Assembly: GCA_964461715.1 (NCBI GenBank)
Contig: CAYWVR010000018.1
Location: 1 to 64,000 of the forward strand
Direction of reading: 5' to 3'
From: CAYWVR01 sp964461715
GTDB taxonomy: Bacteria; Planctomycetota; Phycisphaerae; FEN-1346
Length of the DNA: 64,000 nt
In this document: one piece after another, positions 25,570 to 34,011 of the stretch
Layout: each line of letters opens with the position of its first letter
Numbering within the stretch: the stretch's first letter is position 1
The notes under the pieces: model-generated
Told to the model about the DNA's origin: nothing
Seen by the model: only the letters and a program-made list of their open reading frames with translations
Database searches by the model: none
Program-made: the position numbers and the translations under genes

Positions 25570-26808
25570 ATGCCCACGCGCGACGCCGTCGACGATCCTG
25601 CCACCTACCGCGCCCGCGAGGCGGTCCTGTATAACCTCCGCGACGCCCTTGCCGAGGCCGACACGTGGGACGCGTTCCAGGCCGTCCTCGAGGACCGCGG
25701 CCTGCCGGAGGCCCGCGTCCGCCAGGTGGCCGGGGCCCCGGTGGCGATGGACCTGCACCTCCATTCGACGGCCTCCGACGGCCAGGTGCCTCCGCGGAAG
25801 CTCGCCTGGCTCGCCCGCATGCTGGGTCTCGGGACCATCGCCCTGGCGGACCACGACAGCGTCGCGGGGACGCGGCCCCTCTACGGCGAGGCCATGCTCC
25901 TGGACGTTCAGGCCCTCCCGGCCGTGGAGCTCTCCACGGCCCAGCCGGGCCTCGAGGTCCTTGTCTACTTCCCCGACGCCGGCCGTTTCTTCGAGTTCCT
26001 CACCACGCCCGCCGGCACGCGTTTCACGAAGGCCCTCGAGAGGAAGCAGGCCGCCGTCCACGAGCAGACGCTCGAGGTCCTCACCCGCGTCAACCGCTGG
26101 CTCAAGCGCCAGGGCGTCCCCGCCGAGCGGGCCGTCACCGAGGACGAGCTGGACGCGTTTTTCGGCGGCATGAAGCCCTACTACCCCGGCACGCTCTGCG
26201 TCCTGGGCCTGAAGCGCCTCTCCGACGAGACGCGCGACGCGCTCGGCATCCACGACCCGCGGACCTTCCACACGAAGGTCGTCACGCCCGCCCTGAAACG
26301 CATGAACGGTTCCGGTCCGGCGGCGGCGGACTTGGGGGCCGCGACGAAGGACGTGCGCAAACTCCTCGGCTCCCTCCGCCGCAGCCGCGCCGGGAGCGTC
26401 GCGATCCTCAGCCACCCGAAGGAGCTGGTCACCAAGGGCAAGATGAGCCTCGGCCGCGTGGCCCGGACGATCGAGTACCTGGCGGCGAAGGCGGGCCTGG
26501 ACGGGGTGGAGATCGGCTGCGCCCGCGACACCGAGGACGACGTCCGCATCTGGCGGGAGATCGTCGACGACGTCAACGCCAAGATCGCCGCCGGCGAGAT
26601 CGAGGCCCCGGGGCCGCTCCTGGTGGCCGGCTACAGCTCGGATTTCCACGTCCTCGCCCCCGGCAAGGCCACCGGCGAGATCACCCTCGGCTATGGCCTG
26701 CTGGACGAGCGTCCCGGCCACCGTCGCGGAAACCTCCGGCCCCAGACCGGCCCCGAGGAGCTCATCGAGGCCATGCGCCGTCGGGCCGTCCTCCGCCGCC
26801 GCGACTAG
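25570..26808 (+). CDS. PHP-domain phosphoesterase-like protein
   Basis: A 412-residue cytosolic protein. After about 57 residues the PHP metal motifs appear: DLHLHSTASDG (motif 1), LADHDSVAG (motif 2), a conserved E in PAVELS (motif 3), H in ILSHPKE, and a late SSDFHVLAPGK (motif 4). These ligands bind a trinuclear metal site used for phosphomonoester or phosphodiester hydrolysis, as in YciV/RNase AM-type proteins. The family has an inserted helical region between motifs 3 and 4 here (about 140-270). No operon partner; the substrate is unknown. Confidence 0.8.
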   Translation: MPTRDAVDDPATYRAREAVLYNLRDALAEADTWDAFQAVLEDRGLPEARVRQVAGAPVAMDLHLHSTASDGQVPPRKLAWLARMLGLGTIALADHDSVAGTRPLYGEAMLLDVQALPAVELSTAQPGLEVLVYFPDAGRFFEFLTTPAGTRFTKALERKQAAVHEQTLEVLTRVNRWLKRQGVPAERAVTEDELDAFFGGMKPYYPGTLCVLGLKRLSDETRDALGIHDPRTFHTKVVTPALKRMNGSGPAAADLGAATKDVRKLLGSLRRSRAGSVAILSHPKELVTKGKMSLGRVARTIEYLAAKAGLDGVEIGCARDTEDDVRIWREIVDDVNAKIAAGEIEAPGPLLVAGYSSDFHVLAPGKATGEITLGYGLLDERPGHRRGNLRPQTGPEELIEAMRRRAVLRRRD

Positions 26809-26919
26809 CGCCGGCCGGCCCCGTTTGGCCGCATGCGGCACGCACGCGGCGAAGGCCTATTTCGCTCGCCCCTGGCCCCCGGCCCCACCCGCGCGCGATG
26901 ATGGTTCTTACAGCGCACC

Positions 26920-27504
26920 ATGGCCCACGACGATCACGGCGACCATAGCTCGCACCACGCCAGGATGGCGGCCGAGTTCCGGCGACGGTTCTGGATCTCG
27001 ACCGCCCTGACGCTTCCCATCCTCGCCCTCGCCCCCATGGTCCAGGCGTGGCTCGGCCTGGAGGAGCTCTTCGCCGAGATCCTGCCCGACGCCAAGGCCG
27101 AGAAGGTCAAGGCGCTGCGGGAGGAGGGTCTGCGGGTGGCCATGACGGGCGACGGCGTCAACGACGCCCCGGCCCTGGCGGTGGCGGACGTGGGCATCGC
27201 CATCGGCGCGGGCACGGACGTGGCCGTCGAGTCGGCCGACGTCGTTCTTGTGCGGAGCGACCCGCGGGACGTCCCCGCCCTGGTCGACCTGGCCCGGGCG
27301 ACGCACCGCAAGATGGTTCAGAACCTCTTCTACGCGACCGCCTACAACGCCGTGGCCATCCCGCTGGCCGCGGGCGTCCTGGCCGGCGTGGGATTCGTCC
27401 TGCCGCCCGCGGTCGGGGCTCTCGTCATGAGCGTCTCGACGGTGGTGGTGGCGATCAACGCCCGGATGCTCGGGCGGAAGGACGTGGGGCCGGCGGGAGA
27501 GTGA
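26920..27504 (+). pseudogene. Internally deleted copper P-type ATPase (CopB-like)
   Basis: A 194-residue frame made of the two ends of a CopB-type P1B-ATPase. Residues 1-46 are the His-rich N terminus (H3, H6, H9, H12, H13) and first membrane helix; from about residue 50 (LFAEILPDAKAEKV) the sequence is the end of the P domain with GDGVNDAPAL and the last two membrane helices (about 139-160, 163-182). Everything between is missing: most membrane helices, the actuator TGE loop, the CPC/CPH metal site, DKTGT and the N domain, roughly 500 residues by family length. It cannot pump. The frame is intact, so a protein could still be made. No good ribosome-binding site is seen. Confidence 0.85.
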
Positions 27505-27558
27505 CGGGGCACACGGGCAGACAGGCTGCCCGTACCACCCCAATCAGGCCAAGCCCTC

Positions 27559-27846
27559 TCACTCCGCCTTCCGCAGCCGACGCGTCCAGAGGCTGAGGAA
27601 AACGGCCGCCCAGAGCACCAGGAAAACCATGAGCTTGAAGGCCCCGAAGAACCAGAGGGTGATGCGGTGGGCCTCCGGCCAGTCCAGGTCGCCCCCGCCC
27701 CAGAGAGCAATGAGCCAGTCGGGCCGGGTGTGCAGGAAGATGAGCCAGAGGACGTAGGCAATTATCATCCAGCCCGCGCCGATGAGCACGGTCCACCACG
27801 CCGCCCCCGCTGCCGCACCTACGCGCTTCGCGAAGAGATTGTCCAT
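27559..27846 (-). CDS. Small membrane protein, two helices
   Basis: A 95-residue protein with two hydrophobic helices (about 10-40, rich in Trp, and 63-86) and a basic tail (WTRRLRKAE). The ATG is 36 bases beyond the stop of the 37-codon gene, and both follow the RACo-like gene on the same strand, so the three probably form one transcript. No family recognised; membrane anchoring or a small-molecule permease accessory are possibilities. Confidence 0.6.
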   Translation of the reverse strand: MDNLFAKRVGAAAGAAWWTVLIGAGWMIIAYVLWLIFLHTRPDWLIALWGGGDLDWPEAHRITLWFFGAFKLMVFLVLWAAVFLSLWTRRLRKAE

Positions 27847-27882
27847 GGTCGGCCTCCTCCCTATCTTCGCCCATGATACCGC

Positions 27883-27996
27883 CTATACCCCCGCCCCGAC
27901 GAGATAGATCACAATCGGCACGGTCGCGGCGGCCCCGACGAGGACGGGCCCGAGGACCGTCAGAGCGATGTGAGCGATCTGGGACAAAGGGCTCAT
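27883..27996 (-). CDS. 37-residue single-helix membrane peptide
   Basis: A 37-codon frame beginning MSPLSQIAHIALTVLGP and continuing as one hydrophobic helix ending YLVGAGV. Its ATG overlaps the stop of the RACo-like gene as ATGA, and its TAG precedes the next small membrane gene by 36 bases. The overlap, the uniformly hydrophobic composition and the absence of a longer alternative frame support a real gene too small for usual calling. Function unknown. Confidence 0.55.
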   Translation of the reverse strand: MSPLSQIAHIALTVLGPVLVGAAATVPIVIYLVGAGV

Positions 27997-29858
27997 TCGG
28001 CGGCTCGGGCCGGGGCAGCAAAGAGCATCGCCTCCGCGAACCGTTCGTGGAACCCCGGCCGCTGCGAGAGCTCGACGTGCTCGACGCCCCTCGCCACGTC
28101 CTCGGACGTCTGCCGGAGGGCCCGGCTCACCAGGAGCATCCGGGCCCCCGCCCCGGCGGCGTTGCCGACGAAGCGGACCCGATCGAGCGACACGTCGGGA
28201 ATCAGGCCGATGGCCCGGGCGTGCTCCGGCCGGATCAGGTTCCCGAACGCCCCCGCCAGGAGAACCTCGTCGATCTCCTCGGGCCCCGCCCCGAACTCTT
28301 CGAGCAGGCTGGCGATCCCCGCGGCGATGGCTCCCTTGGCGAGCTGGACCTCGCGGACGTCCCGCTGCGTGAGAAGAATCGGATGCTCGACGCCCGATTC
28401 CTCGGCCGTCGCCAGGACGACCCCCGCGTCCCCGTCGGCCCCCACGGCCCGGGCCGCAAGCGCCGGACGGTCCGAGAGGTCCTCCGCCCGGAGCATCTGG
28501 CCCGTCGGCGTCACCACGCCCGTCTCCAGAAGGGCCGCCACGGCGTCAATGAGGCCCGTCCCGCAGAGGCCCACGGGCGGGGCGTCCTCGATCGTGTGGA
28601 CCCGAAGGTCGCCCTTCGCGACGTCGACCCGGTCGATGGCCCCGGCCGCGGCCCGCATGCCGTAACGGATGCGGGCCCCCTCGAAGGCGGGGCCGGCGGC
28701 GGTGGAGCACGCCAGGAGCCGCTCGGGCGTCCCCAGGACGATCTCCCCGTTCGTGCCGACGTCGATGGCCAGGCGCAGGCCCGGCCGCTCGTGCATCCCT
28801 GTGGCCAGGATGACCGCCACCGTGTCGGCGCCCACGAAGCTGCCGATGAGCGGGGCCGTGTAGAGTCGTCCGCGACGGTGAATCTTGAGGCCCGCCTCGC
28901 GGGCCGGGACCTCGCGCCCGGCGGTGGAGGCAGCGACGAACGGGGCCCGCCCGATGGCCTCCACAGGCAGCTTCAGCAGCAGGTGGTTCATCGTCGTGTT
29001 CCCGACCGCCGCCACCTCGTAGATGACGTTCGGGCGGATTTGGGCCTTGCGGCAGACCTCGGCGACCATTTCGTTGACGGCGTCGGCAACGAGGCCCTGG
29101 AGCGTCTTGAGGCCCCCGCGCTTCCGCCCGGCGAACTCGATCCGGGCGACGACGTCATCGCCGTAGGCCGTCTGCGGGTTCGTCCGGCCGGCCACCGCCA
29201 CCGTCCGGCCCGTCCCGAGGTCCACCAGGTATCCGGCCAGGGTCGTCGTGCCCACGTCGACGGCCAGGCCGTAGCAGGCGGCCGCGCGGGCGGGCCGCGC
29301 GACGTGCACCACCGAATCGCCGACGATGACCACCGCGAGCTGCCAGTCCGCCCGTCGCGCGAGCGTCGGCAGCTCGCGGAGCACCTTGAGATCCACCCTC
29401 AGGTCCGTCTCGCCCGCCTCGGCGAGGGCGTCCAGGAGCCGCGTCTCGTCGGACCGCGGGTCGGCGATGCCCGGCTCGGGAAGGCGGACGGTGACCTTGC
29501 GGGCCGCCGGATCGAGGACGACGGACCTCTCGGCCCCCTCCGTGAGGACTTTCTGGTCATGCAGCCGCGTCTCGGGGGGGATGACGACCCGCAGGTCTCC
29601 CCGCACGCGGACCTGGCAGGCGAGCCGCAGGTTCCGCCCCCGCTCCTCGCCCGAGAGGATTCTCCGGCATGATTCCGACGCGGGCGGCGGGTCGTCGGGG
29701 ATGACGACGCGGCAGCCGCCGCACGTCCCCGTCCCCCCGCACGGAGCGTTCAAGGCGAGGCCCGCCTCCCGCGCGACCTCGAGCACGGTCCGGCCCCCCT
29801 CGGTGCGGACGGCACGCCCGTCGGGCTCGAACACTACGGTGAAGGTGCGGCCGGCCAT
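27993..29858 (-). CDS. RACo-like ASKHA ATPase with [2Fe-2S] domain (DUF4445)
   Basis: A 621-residue protein with an N-terminal plant-type ferredoxin domain (C40, C46, C49, C81), a linker, and an ASKHA ATPase core from about residue 195 (GLAVDVGTTTLAGYLVDLG, AIDVGTNGEIVLG, GLCGTGLIDAVAALLETG, LAGAFGN). This is the architecture of RACo, which uses ATP to drive reduction of a corrinoid protein from Co(II) to Co(I). No corrinoid protein or methyltransferase is adjacent; instead two small membrane-protein genes follow. A sigma-70-like promoter lies 30 bases upstream and GGAGAGG precedes the ATG. Confidence 0.85.
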   Translation of the reverse strand: MAGRTFTVVFEPDGRAVRTEGGRTVLEVAREAGLALNAPCGGTGTCGGCRVVIPDDPPPASESCRRILSGEERGRNLRLACQVRVRGDLRVVIPPETRLHDQKVLTEGAERSVVLDPAARKVTVRLPEPGIADPRSDETRLLDALAEAGETDLRVDLKVLRELPTLARRADWQLAVVIVGDSVVHVARPARAAACYGLAVDVGTTTLAGYLVDLGTGRTVAVAGRTNPQTAYGDDVVARIEFAGRKRGGLKTLQGLVADAVNEMVAEVCRKAQIRPNVIYEVAAVGNTTMNHLLLKLPVEAIGRAPFVAASTAGREVPAREAGLKIHRRGRLYTAPLIGSFVGADTVAVILATGMHERPGLRLAIDVGTNGEIVLGTPERLLACSTAAGPAFEGARIRYGMRAAAGAIDRVDVAKGDLRVHTIEDAPPVGLCGTGLIDAVAALLETGVVTPTGQMLRAEDLSDRPALAARAVGADGDAGVVLATAEESGVEHPILLTQRDVREVQLAKGAIAAGIASLLEEFGAGPEEIDEVLLAGAFGNLIRPEHARAIGLIPDVSLDRVRFVGNAAGAGARMLLVSRALRQTSEDVARGVEHVELSQRPGFHERFAEAMLFAAPARAAE

Positions 29859-29887
29859 GCGTCACCTCTCCGATCCACGAAAGGGCC

Positions 29888-29917
29888 ATCATAAGCGTCC
29901 TGCCGGGCCCAAGTCAA
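29888..29917 (-). promoter_or_regulatory. Promoter of the RACo-like operon
   Basis: Minus strand TTGACT and TATGAT, each 5/6 to consensus, with an 18-base spacer; predicted start about 23 bases before the ATG at 29858. One of the best promoter matches in the window. Confidence 0.55.
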
Positions 29918-29957
29918 CGAAGTCACGCTGAAGCCTGGAACCCGGGCCGGTTTGCCG

Positions 29958-29963
29958 TATAAT
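29958..29963 (+). promoter_or_regulatory. -10 element for the iron alcohol dehydrogenase gene
   Basis: A perfect TATAAT lies 33 bases before the GTG start. The -35 region is poor (CTGGAA at 29935-29940, 17 bases upstream), so an activator or relaxed promoter is possible. Confidence 0.4.
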
Positions 29964-29995
29964 CGCGCCTGTCTCGCAATCGAAAGGACCTCCCC

Positions 29996-31111
29996 GTGGA
30001 CCTCTCGACCTTCCGCGCCCCCGACCGCATTGTTTTCGGGGCGGGGAGTCTGGCGACGATCGCCGAGGAGGCCGAGGCCCTCGGCTCCTCCGCCCTGCTC
30101 GTGACCGGCCGCCGGGCCATGGCCGAGGCGGGGATCACGCCGAACCTCGTCCGCCTGGCCCATCAGGCGGGCCTGCCGATCGAGGTCTTCGAGGAGGTCG
30201 AGCCGGAGCCGTCCGTCGAGACCGTCGACCGCTGCCGCGCGGCCATCCGGGCGGCTGGCGGCGACGTCGTCATCGGCCTGGGCGGCGGAAGCGCCCTGGA
30301 CGCCGCGAAGGTGGCCGCGGGCCTCGCCGGCGAGGACGCCCCCACCGCCGAGTTCCTCCACGGACGGGACGTCGAGCGGCCCGGCCTCCCCTTCATCGCC
30401 GTCCCGACGACGAGCGGTACGGGAAGCGAGATGACCGATAACGGCGTCGTCAGCGACGCCTCCACCGCCACCAAGGCCAGCATCCGCGACCCCTCGTTCA
30501 TCCCGCGTCTGGCGCTGCTGGACCCGGAGCTGACGGCGCCCTGTCCGCCGGACGTGACCGCGGTCTGCGGCATCGACGCCCTCGTCCAGGCGATCGAATC
30601 GTACCTTTCGCGGAACGCGACGCCGCTGACGGAATCCGTCTCGCTCCGGGCCCTGGACGAACTGGCGGCGGCCCTGCCACAGGTGCTCGAGCGGGGCGAC
30701 GACCTGGAGCTCCGGACGCGGGCCGCCTGGGGGAGCGCGATGGCGGGACTTGCCCTCTCGAACGCCCGGCTGGGCGTGATCCACGGCATGGCCCACCCGC
30801 TGGGCATCCGCTACCGCATCCCGCACGGGCTCGTCTGCGGGGTCCTGCTGCCGCCGGCCCTGGAATACAACCGCGAGGCCGCCGGCCGAAAGTACGACGT
30901 CCTGCAGGCCCGCCTCGGCGACGACCCGGCGGCGTATGCCCGGCGGCTGCTGGAGGCGTGCGGCCTGCCGGAGAGCCTCGCGGAGTACGAGCCGGACCCG
31001 GAAGAGTACGACGCCATCGCGGAAGAAACCCTGACCAGCGGCAGCACCCGCGCCAACCCGCGCCAGGTCGCCGCGGAGCACGTCCATGCCCTGCTGGGCG
31101 CGGTCACATAG
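29996..31111 (+). CDS. Iron-containing alcohol dehydrogenase
   Basis: A 371-residue group III (Fe-ADH) enzyme. NAD(P) site GLGGGSALDAAK (95-106), PTTSGTGSE (138-145), and metal-site positions D194, Q198, H263/H267 and H277; the usual His at 198 is Gln, a substitution also found in other Fe-ADH subfamilies. It would interconvert an alcohol and an aldehyde or a hydroxy acid and a keto acid. The start is GTG with AAAGGA upstream. It leads a three-gene plus-strand run with nnrE and a glycosyltransferase. Confidence 0.85.
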   Translation: MDLSTFRAPDRIVFGAGSLATIAEEAEALGSSALLVTGRRAMAEAGITPNLVRLAHQAGLPIEVFEEVEPEPSVETVDRCRAAIRAAGGDVVIGLGGGSALDAAKVAAGLAGEDAPTAEFLHGRDVERPGLPFIAVPTTSGTGSEMTDNGVVSDASTATKASIRDPSFIPRLALLDPELTAPCPPDVTAVCGIDALVQAIESYLSRNATPLTESVSLRALDELAAALPQVLERGDDLELRTRAAWGSAMAGLALSNARLGVIHGMAHPLGIRYRIPHGLVCGVLLPPALEYNREAAGRKYDVLQARLGDDPAAYARRLLEACGLPESLAEYEPDPEEYDAIAEETLTSGSTRANPRQVAAEHVHALLGAVT

Positions 31112-31155
31112 GCCGCTCGCGGCTTGGCCCTGCCATCATGAAGGATCCCATTCCC

Positions 31156-31848
31156 ATGCCCCCGGAACCCACCGCCACCCGCGACGAAGTCCGGGCCTTT
31201 GACACGCATTGCATCGAGGACCTTGGCGTCCCCGGCATCGTCCTGATGGAGAACGCCGGGCGCCAGATCGCCGATGCCGCCGTCGAGATGGCCAAGGCCC
31301 TCGGCGACGCCCCCCGCATCCTCGTCCTCGCCGGCAAGGGCAACAACGGGGGCGACGGGTTCGTCGTCGCGCGGCACCTGGCAGTGCGGGGCCGGGAGGC
31401 GGAGGTCGTCCTGCCGGCGGCAAAGGACGACGTCTCCGGCGACGCGCGGGCCAACCTCGACATCCTGGAGCGCATGGGCATCGAGGTCCGCGAAATGCCC
31501 GGCGACGAGCCCGCGGAGGCCCTCCGACCGATCCTGGCGGAGGCGGACCTCGTCGTCGACGCTCTCCTCGGAACGGGGGTCCGGGGCGAAATCCGCGAGC
31601 CTTTCGCCTCCGTCATCACCGCCCTCAACGATGCCGCACCCCGGGCCGTCCTCGCCGTCGACATCCCCAGCGGCATGGATTGCGAAACCGGCGAGCCCCT
31701 CGGCCCGACCGTCCGGGCCCACCGGACCGTGACCCTGGCCGCCGTCAAGGCCGGGTTCGCCAAGAGCCGGGCTCGAGATTTCACCGGCCGCGTGACCCTG
31801 GCCGACATCGGCGTCCCCTGGACCGCACCCGCCGAGGGGGAGGCGTAG
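31156..31848 (+). CDS. nnrE: NAD(P)H-hydrate epimerase (single-domain)
   Basis: A 230-residue YjeF_N-domain protein that repairs the R epimer of hydrated NAD(P)H. Motifs: LAGKGNNGGDGFVVARHL, VDALLGTGVRGE and AVDIPSGMDCETG. The C-terminal ADP-dependent dehydratase domain present in bifunctional Nnr is absent. The ATG at 31156 is chosen because AAGGAT sits 10 bases before it; an in-frame ATG at 31138 has no such signal. It lies 44 bases after the dehydrogenase and 2 bases before the glycosyltransferase. Confidence 0.85.
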   Translation: MPPEPTATRDEVRAFDTHCIEDLGVPGIVLMENAGRQIADAAVEMAKALGDAPRILVLAGKGNNGGDGFVVARHLAVRGREAEVVLPAAKDDVSGDARANLDILERMGIEVREMPGDEPAEALRPILAEADLVVDALLGTGVRGEIREPFASVITALNDAAPRAVLAVDIPSGMDCETGEPLGPTVRAHRTVTLAAVKAGFAKSRARDFTGRVTLADIGVPWTAPAEGEA

Positions 31849-31850
31849 GC

Positions 31851-32846
31851 GTGGGCCGGCGGCTGATCATCTTTACGCGGGACCGGACGAACGCGGCCTT
31901 CCGACAGCGGATCCAGCCGTACCTGGCCCCGCTTCTCGGGCGCGGCATCTCGACGGAGGTCGTCGTGCTGCCGAAATGGCCGCTCGGGAGGCGGCGGGCC
32001 CTGGCGCGAGCGAAGGATTTCGACGGGGTCCTCCTGCACCGAAAGACCCTCACCGCCTGGGACGCGGCGGCCCTGGGACGGGCCCGGCGCCTGATCTACG
32101 ATTTCGACGATGCGGTCATGCTCAAGGCCCGCGCCCCCGAGACGCCCCACCCGGGCCGCGCCCGGCGATTCGCCCGGACCGTCGGACGGGCGGACCTCGT
32201 GACCGCCGGGAGCCCTGTCCTCGCGGCCCGGGCCGAGGATGCCGGGGCCGAGCGCGTCGAGACCGTCCCCACGGGCTTGAACGTGCGCGGCCGGTACGTG
32301 CCGAAGGCGGATTACGCGGCCGAGGGACCCGTGCGGCTCGTCTGGATCGGGAGCCGGAGCACCTTGAGGCAACTGGAGTCGCTGCGGCCCGCCCTGGAGG
32401 CCCTGGGACGGAGCGTACCGGGTCTGGTGCTCCGGGTCATCGCGGACGCCCCGCTTCAGGTCGCGGGGCTCGAGGTCGAGAACGTGCCCTGGGCCCGCGA
32501 AACGGAGGCCCGCCTCCTGGCCGAAACCGATATCGGCATCTCGCCGCTGCCGGATACCGCCTACACGCGCGGCAAATGCGGGTTCAAGGTTCTCCAGTAC
32601 ATGGCGGCGGGGCTGCCGGTGGTGGCAAGCCCCGTGGGCGTCAACGCCGACTACGTCCGCGACGGCGAGACGGGCCTGCACGCGAGGGACGCAGCGGCGT
32701 GGGTCGAGGCCGTCGGCCAACTGGCCTCCGACGCCGCCCTGCGCGAACAATTCGGCCGCGCCGGCCGCGCCCGCGCCGAGGCCGAGGTCGACGTCGCCGT
32801 CCTTGCCCCCCGCCTCTCGGAGCTCATCGAGAGGACCCTGGCGTAG
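31851..32846 (+). CDS. Group 1 (GT4-like) glycosyltransferase
   Basis: A 331-residue GT-B-fold enzyme. The C-terminal nucleotide-sugar half is clear (VRLVWIGSRSTLRQLE, DIGISPLPDTAYTRGKCGFKVLQYMAAGLPVVASPVG), and the N-terminal half has the acceptor-side pattern with LIYDFDDAV. Start is GTG preceded by GGGGGAGG, 2 bases after the nnrE stop, so the genes are coupled. The sugar and acceptor are not readable; cell-surface glycan synthesis is likely. Confidence 0.8.
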   Translation: MGRRLIIFTRDRTNAAFRQRIQPYLAPLLGRGISTEVVVLPKWPLGRRRALARAKDFDGVLLHRKTLTAWDAAALGRARRLIYDFDDAVMLKARAPETPHPGRARRFARTVGRADLVTAGSPVLAARAEDAGAERVETVPTGLNVRGRYVPKADYAAEGPVRLVWIGSRSTLRQLESLRPALEALGRSVPGLVLRVIADAPLQVAGLEVENVPWARETEARLLAETDIGISPLPDTAYTRGKCGFKVLQYMAAGLPVVASPVGVNADYVRDGETGLHARDAAAWVEAVGQLASDAALREQFGRAGRARAEAEVDVAVLAPRLSELIERTLA

Positions 32847-32873
32847 CCTCCACGGCCTTGGGGGGGCGGGGGC

Positions 32874-33950
32874 CTACTCGGGGGCCGCCTTCTCGCGCAG
32901 ATTCTTCGCCCTCAGCCGCGCGGCGGCCGCCTCGACACAGTCGCCGCGCGCGTCGAGGACCTCGGCGTAGTGATCGAGGACGCCGGGCAGGGCGGGATGG
33001 TCGTGGCCCGCTTTCTCAAGGCATTCGAGGCACTCGGCGAAGCAGGCGTCGGCCTCGTCCCACTGCTTCCGCTTGCCCAGGAGGACCCCCACGGCGTCCA
33101 GCGACCGGGCCACCAGGTCGGGGCTCCCCAGACGCCGGGCCACGGCCAGCGATTGCCGCGCGGGCACCAGGGCTTCCGCGTACCGCCCCTGCTCCGAGAG
33201 AACGTGGGCAAGGTCGTAGAGGCTCCCGGCAACGTCAGGATGCGCAAGCGGCAGGGCCGCCCGGCGAATCGCCAGGGCCCGCCGAAGGAGCGGCTCCGCC
33301 TGCGTCGCCCGGTCCGTCGCGATGCGAAGGTCCGCCAAGGCGGCCAGGGCCGCCGCCACGAGCGGATGCGCCGAACCGTGGGCCTTCTCGGCCTCGGCGA
33401 CGCCTCGCCTGAGCAGCCGCTCCGCCTCCGCGTCCTTACCGCGACGGTGATAGCAGGCGGCGAGGCTCTCCAGGGCATGGAGCCGCCGGGGGTCCCCCGC
33501 CGGGACCTGCTTCTCCTTGATCGCTAGGGCGCGGGCCAGCAGGGCCTCAGCCTCGTCGAAGCGGCCCTGGTCGTCGCGGAGGATGGCCAGGTTGTTGAGC
33601 GTCGAGGCAAGGCGGAGGTCCTCCGGCCCGAACGCCTCCTCAAAAAGGGCCAGGGCCCGCGCGAGGAGGGCGTCGGCCTCGCCCAGGCGACCCCGGCGGC
33701 GGCGGACTTCGGCCAGGCTGTGCAGGGCACGGGCCAGGCGGGGCGCATCCGGCGGGTCGGCGGAGGAGGCCCGGTCACGGGCCGCATCGAGGAACTTCTC
33801 CGCCACGCCCAGGTCCCCGGCCACCAGGGCCCCCTCCCCCAGAGCCAGCAGGTCGTCCAGGGCCTCGGTCGGAGCAGGCCCCGCCTCGGCCGCGCCGACG
33901 GTCCCCGCCAGCATCGTCCCGGCCAGAACCAGGATCGCGCGGGCAGCCAT
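32874..33950 (-). CDS. Exported TPR-repeat protein
   Basis: A 358-residue protein with signal peptide (MAARAILVLAGTMLAGTVGAAEA) and about six to seven 42-residue kinesin-light-chain-like TPR units (LARALHSLAEVRRRRGRLGEADALL, LASTLNNLAILRDDQGRFDEAEALL, VAGSLYDLAHVLSEQGRYAEALV). The ATG at 33950 is chosen for the signal peptide; the frame stays open far upstream but that part is Arg/Ser-rich shadow. Likely a periplasmic protein-binding scaffold. It ends close to the glycosyltransferase stop on the opposite strand. Confidence 0.75.
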   Translation of the reverse strand: MAARAILVLAGTMLAGTVGAAEAGPAPTEALDDLLALGEGALVAGDLGVAEKFLDAARDRASSADPPDAPRLARALHSLAEVRRRRGRLGEADALLARALALFEEAFGPEDLRLASTLNNLAILRDDQGRFDEAEALLARALAIKEKQVPAGDPRRLHALESLAACYHRRGKDAEAERLLRRGVAEAEKAHGSAHPLVAAALAALADLRIATDRATQAEPLLRRALAIRRAALPLAHPDVAGSLYDLAHVLSEQGRYAEALVPARQSLAVARRLGSPDLVARSLDAVGVLLGKRKQWDEADACFAECLECLEKAGHDHPALPGVLDHYAEVLDARGDCVEAAAARLRAKNLREKAAPE

Positions 33951-34011
33951 GGCGAGTCTCCGGACGCGGCGCAGAACCGGCCCCGCAGGGGCTTGGGGGC
34001 GCTTCTGGGCC

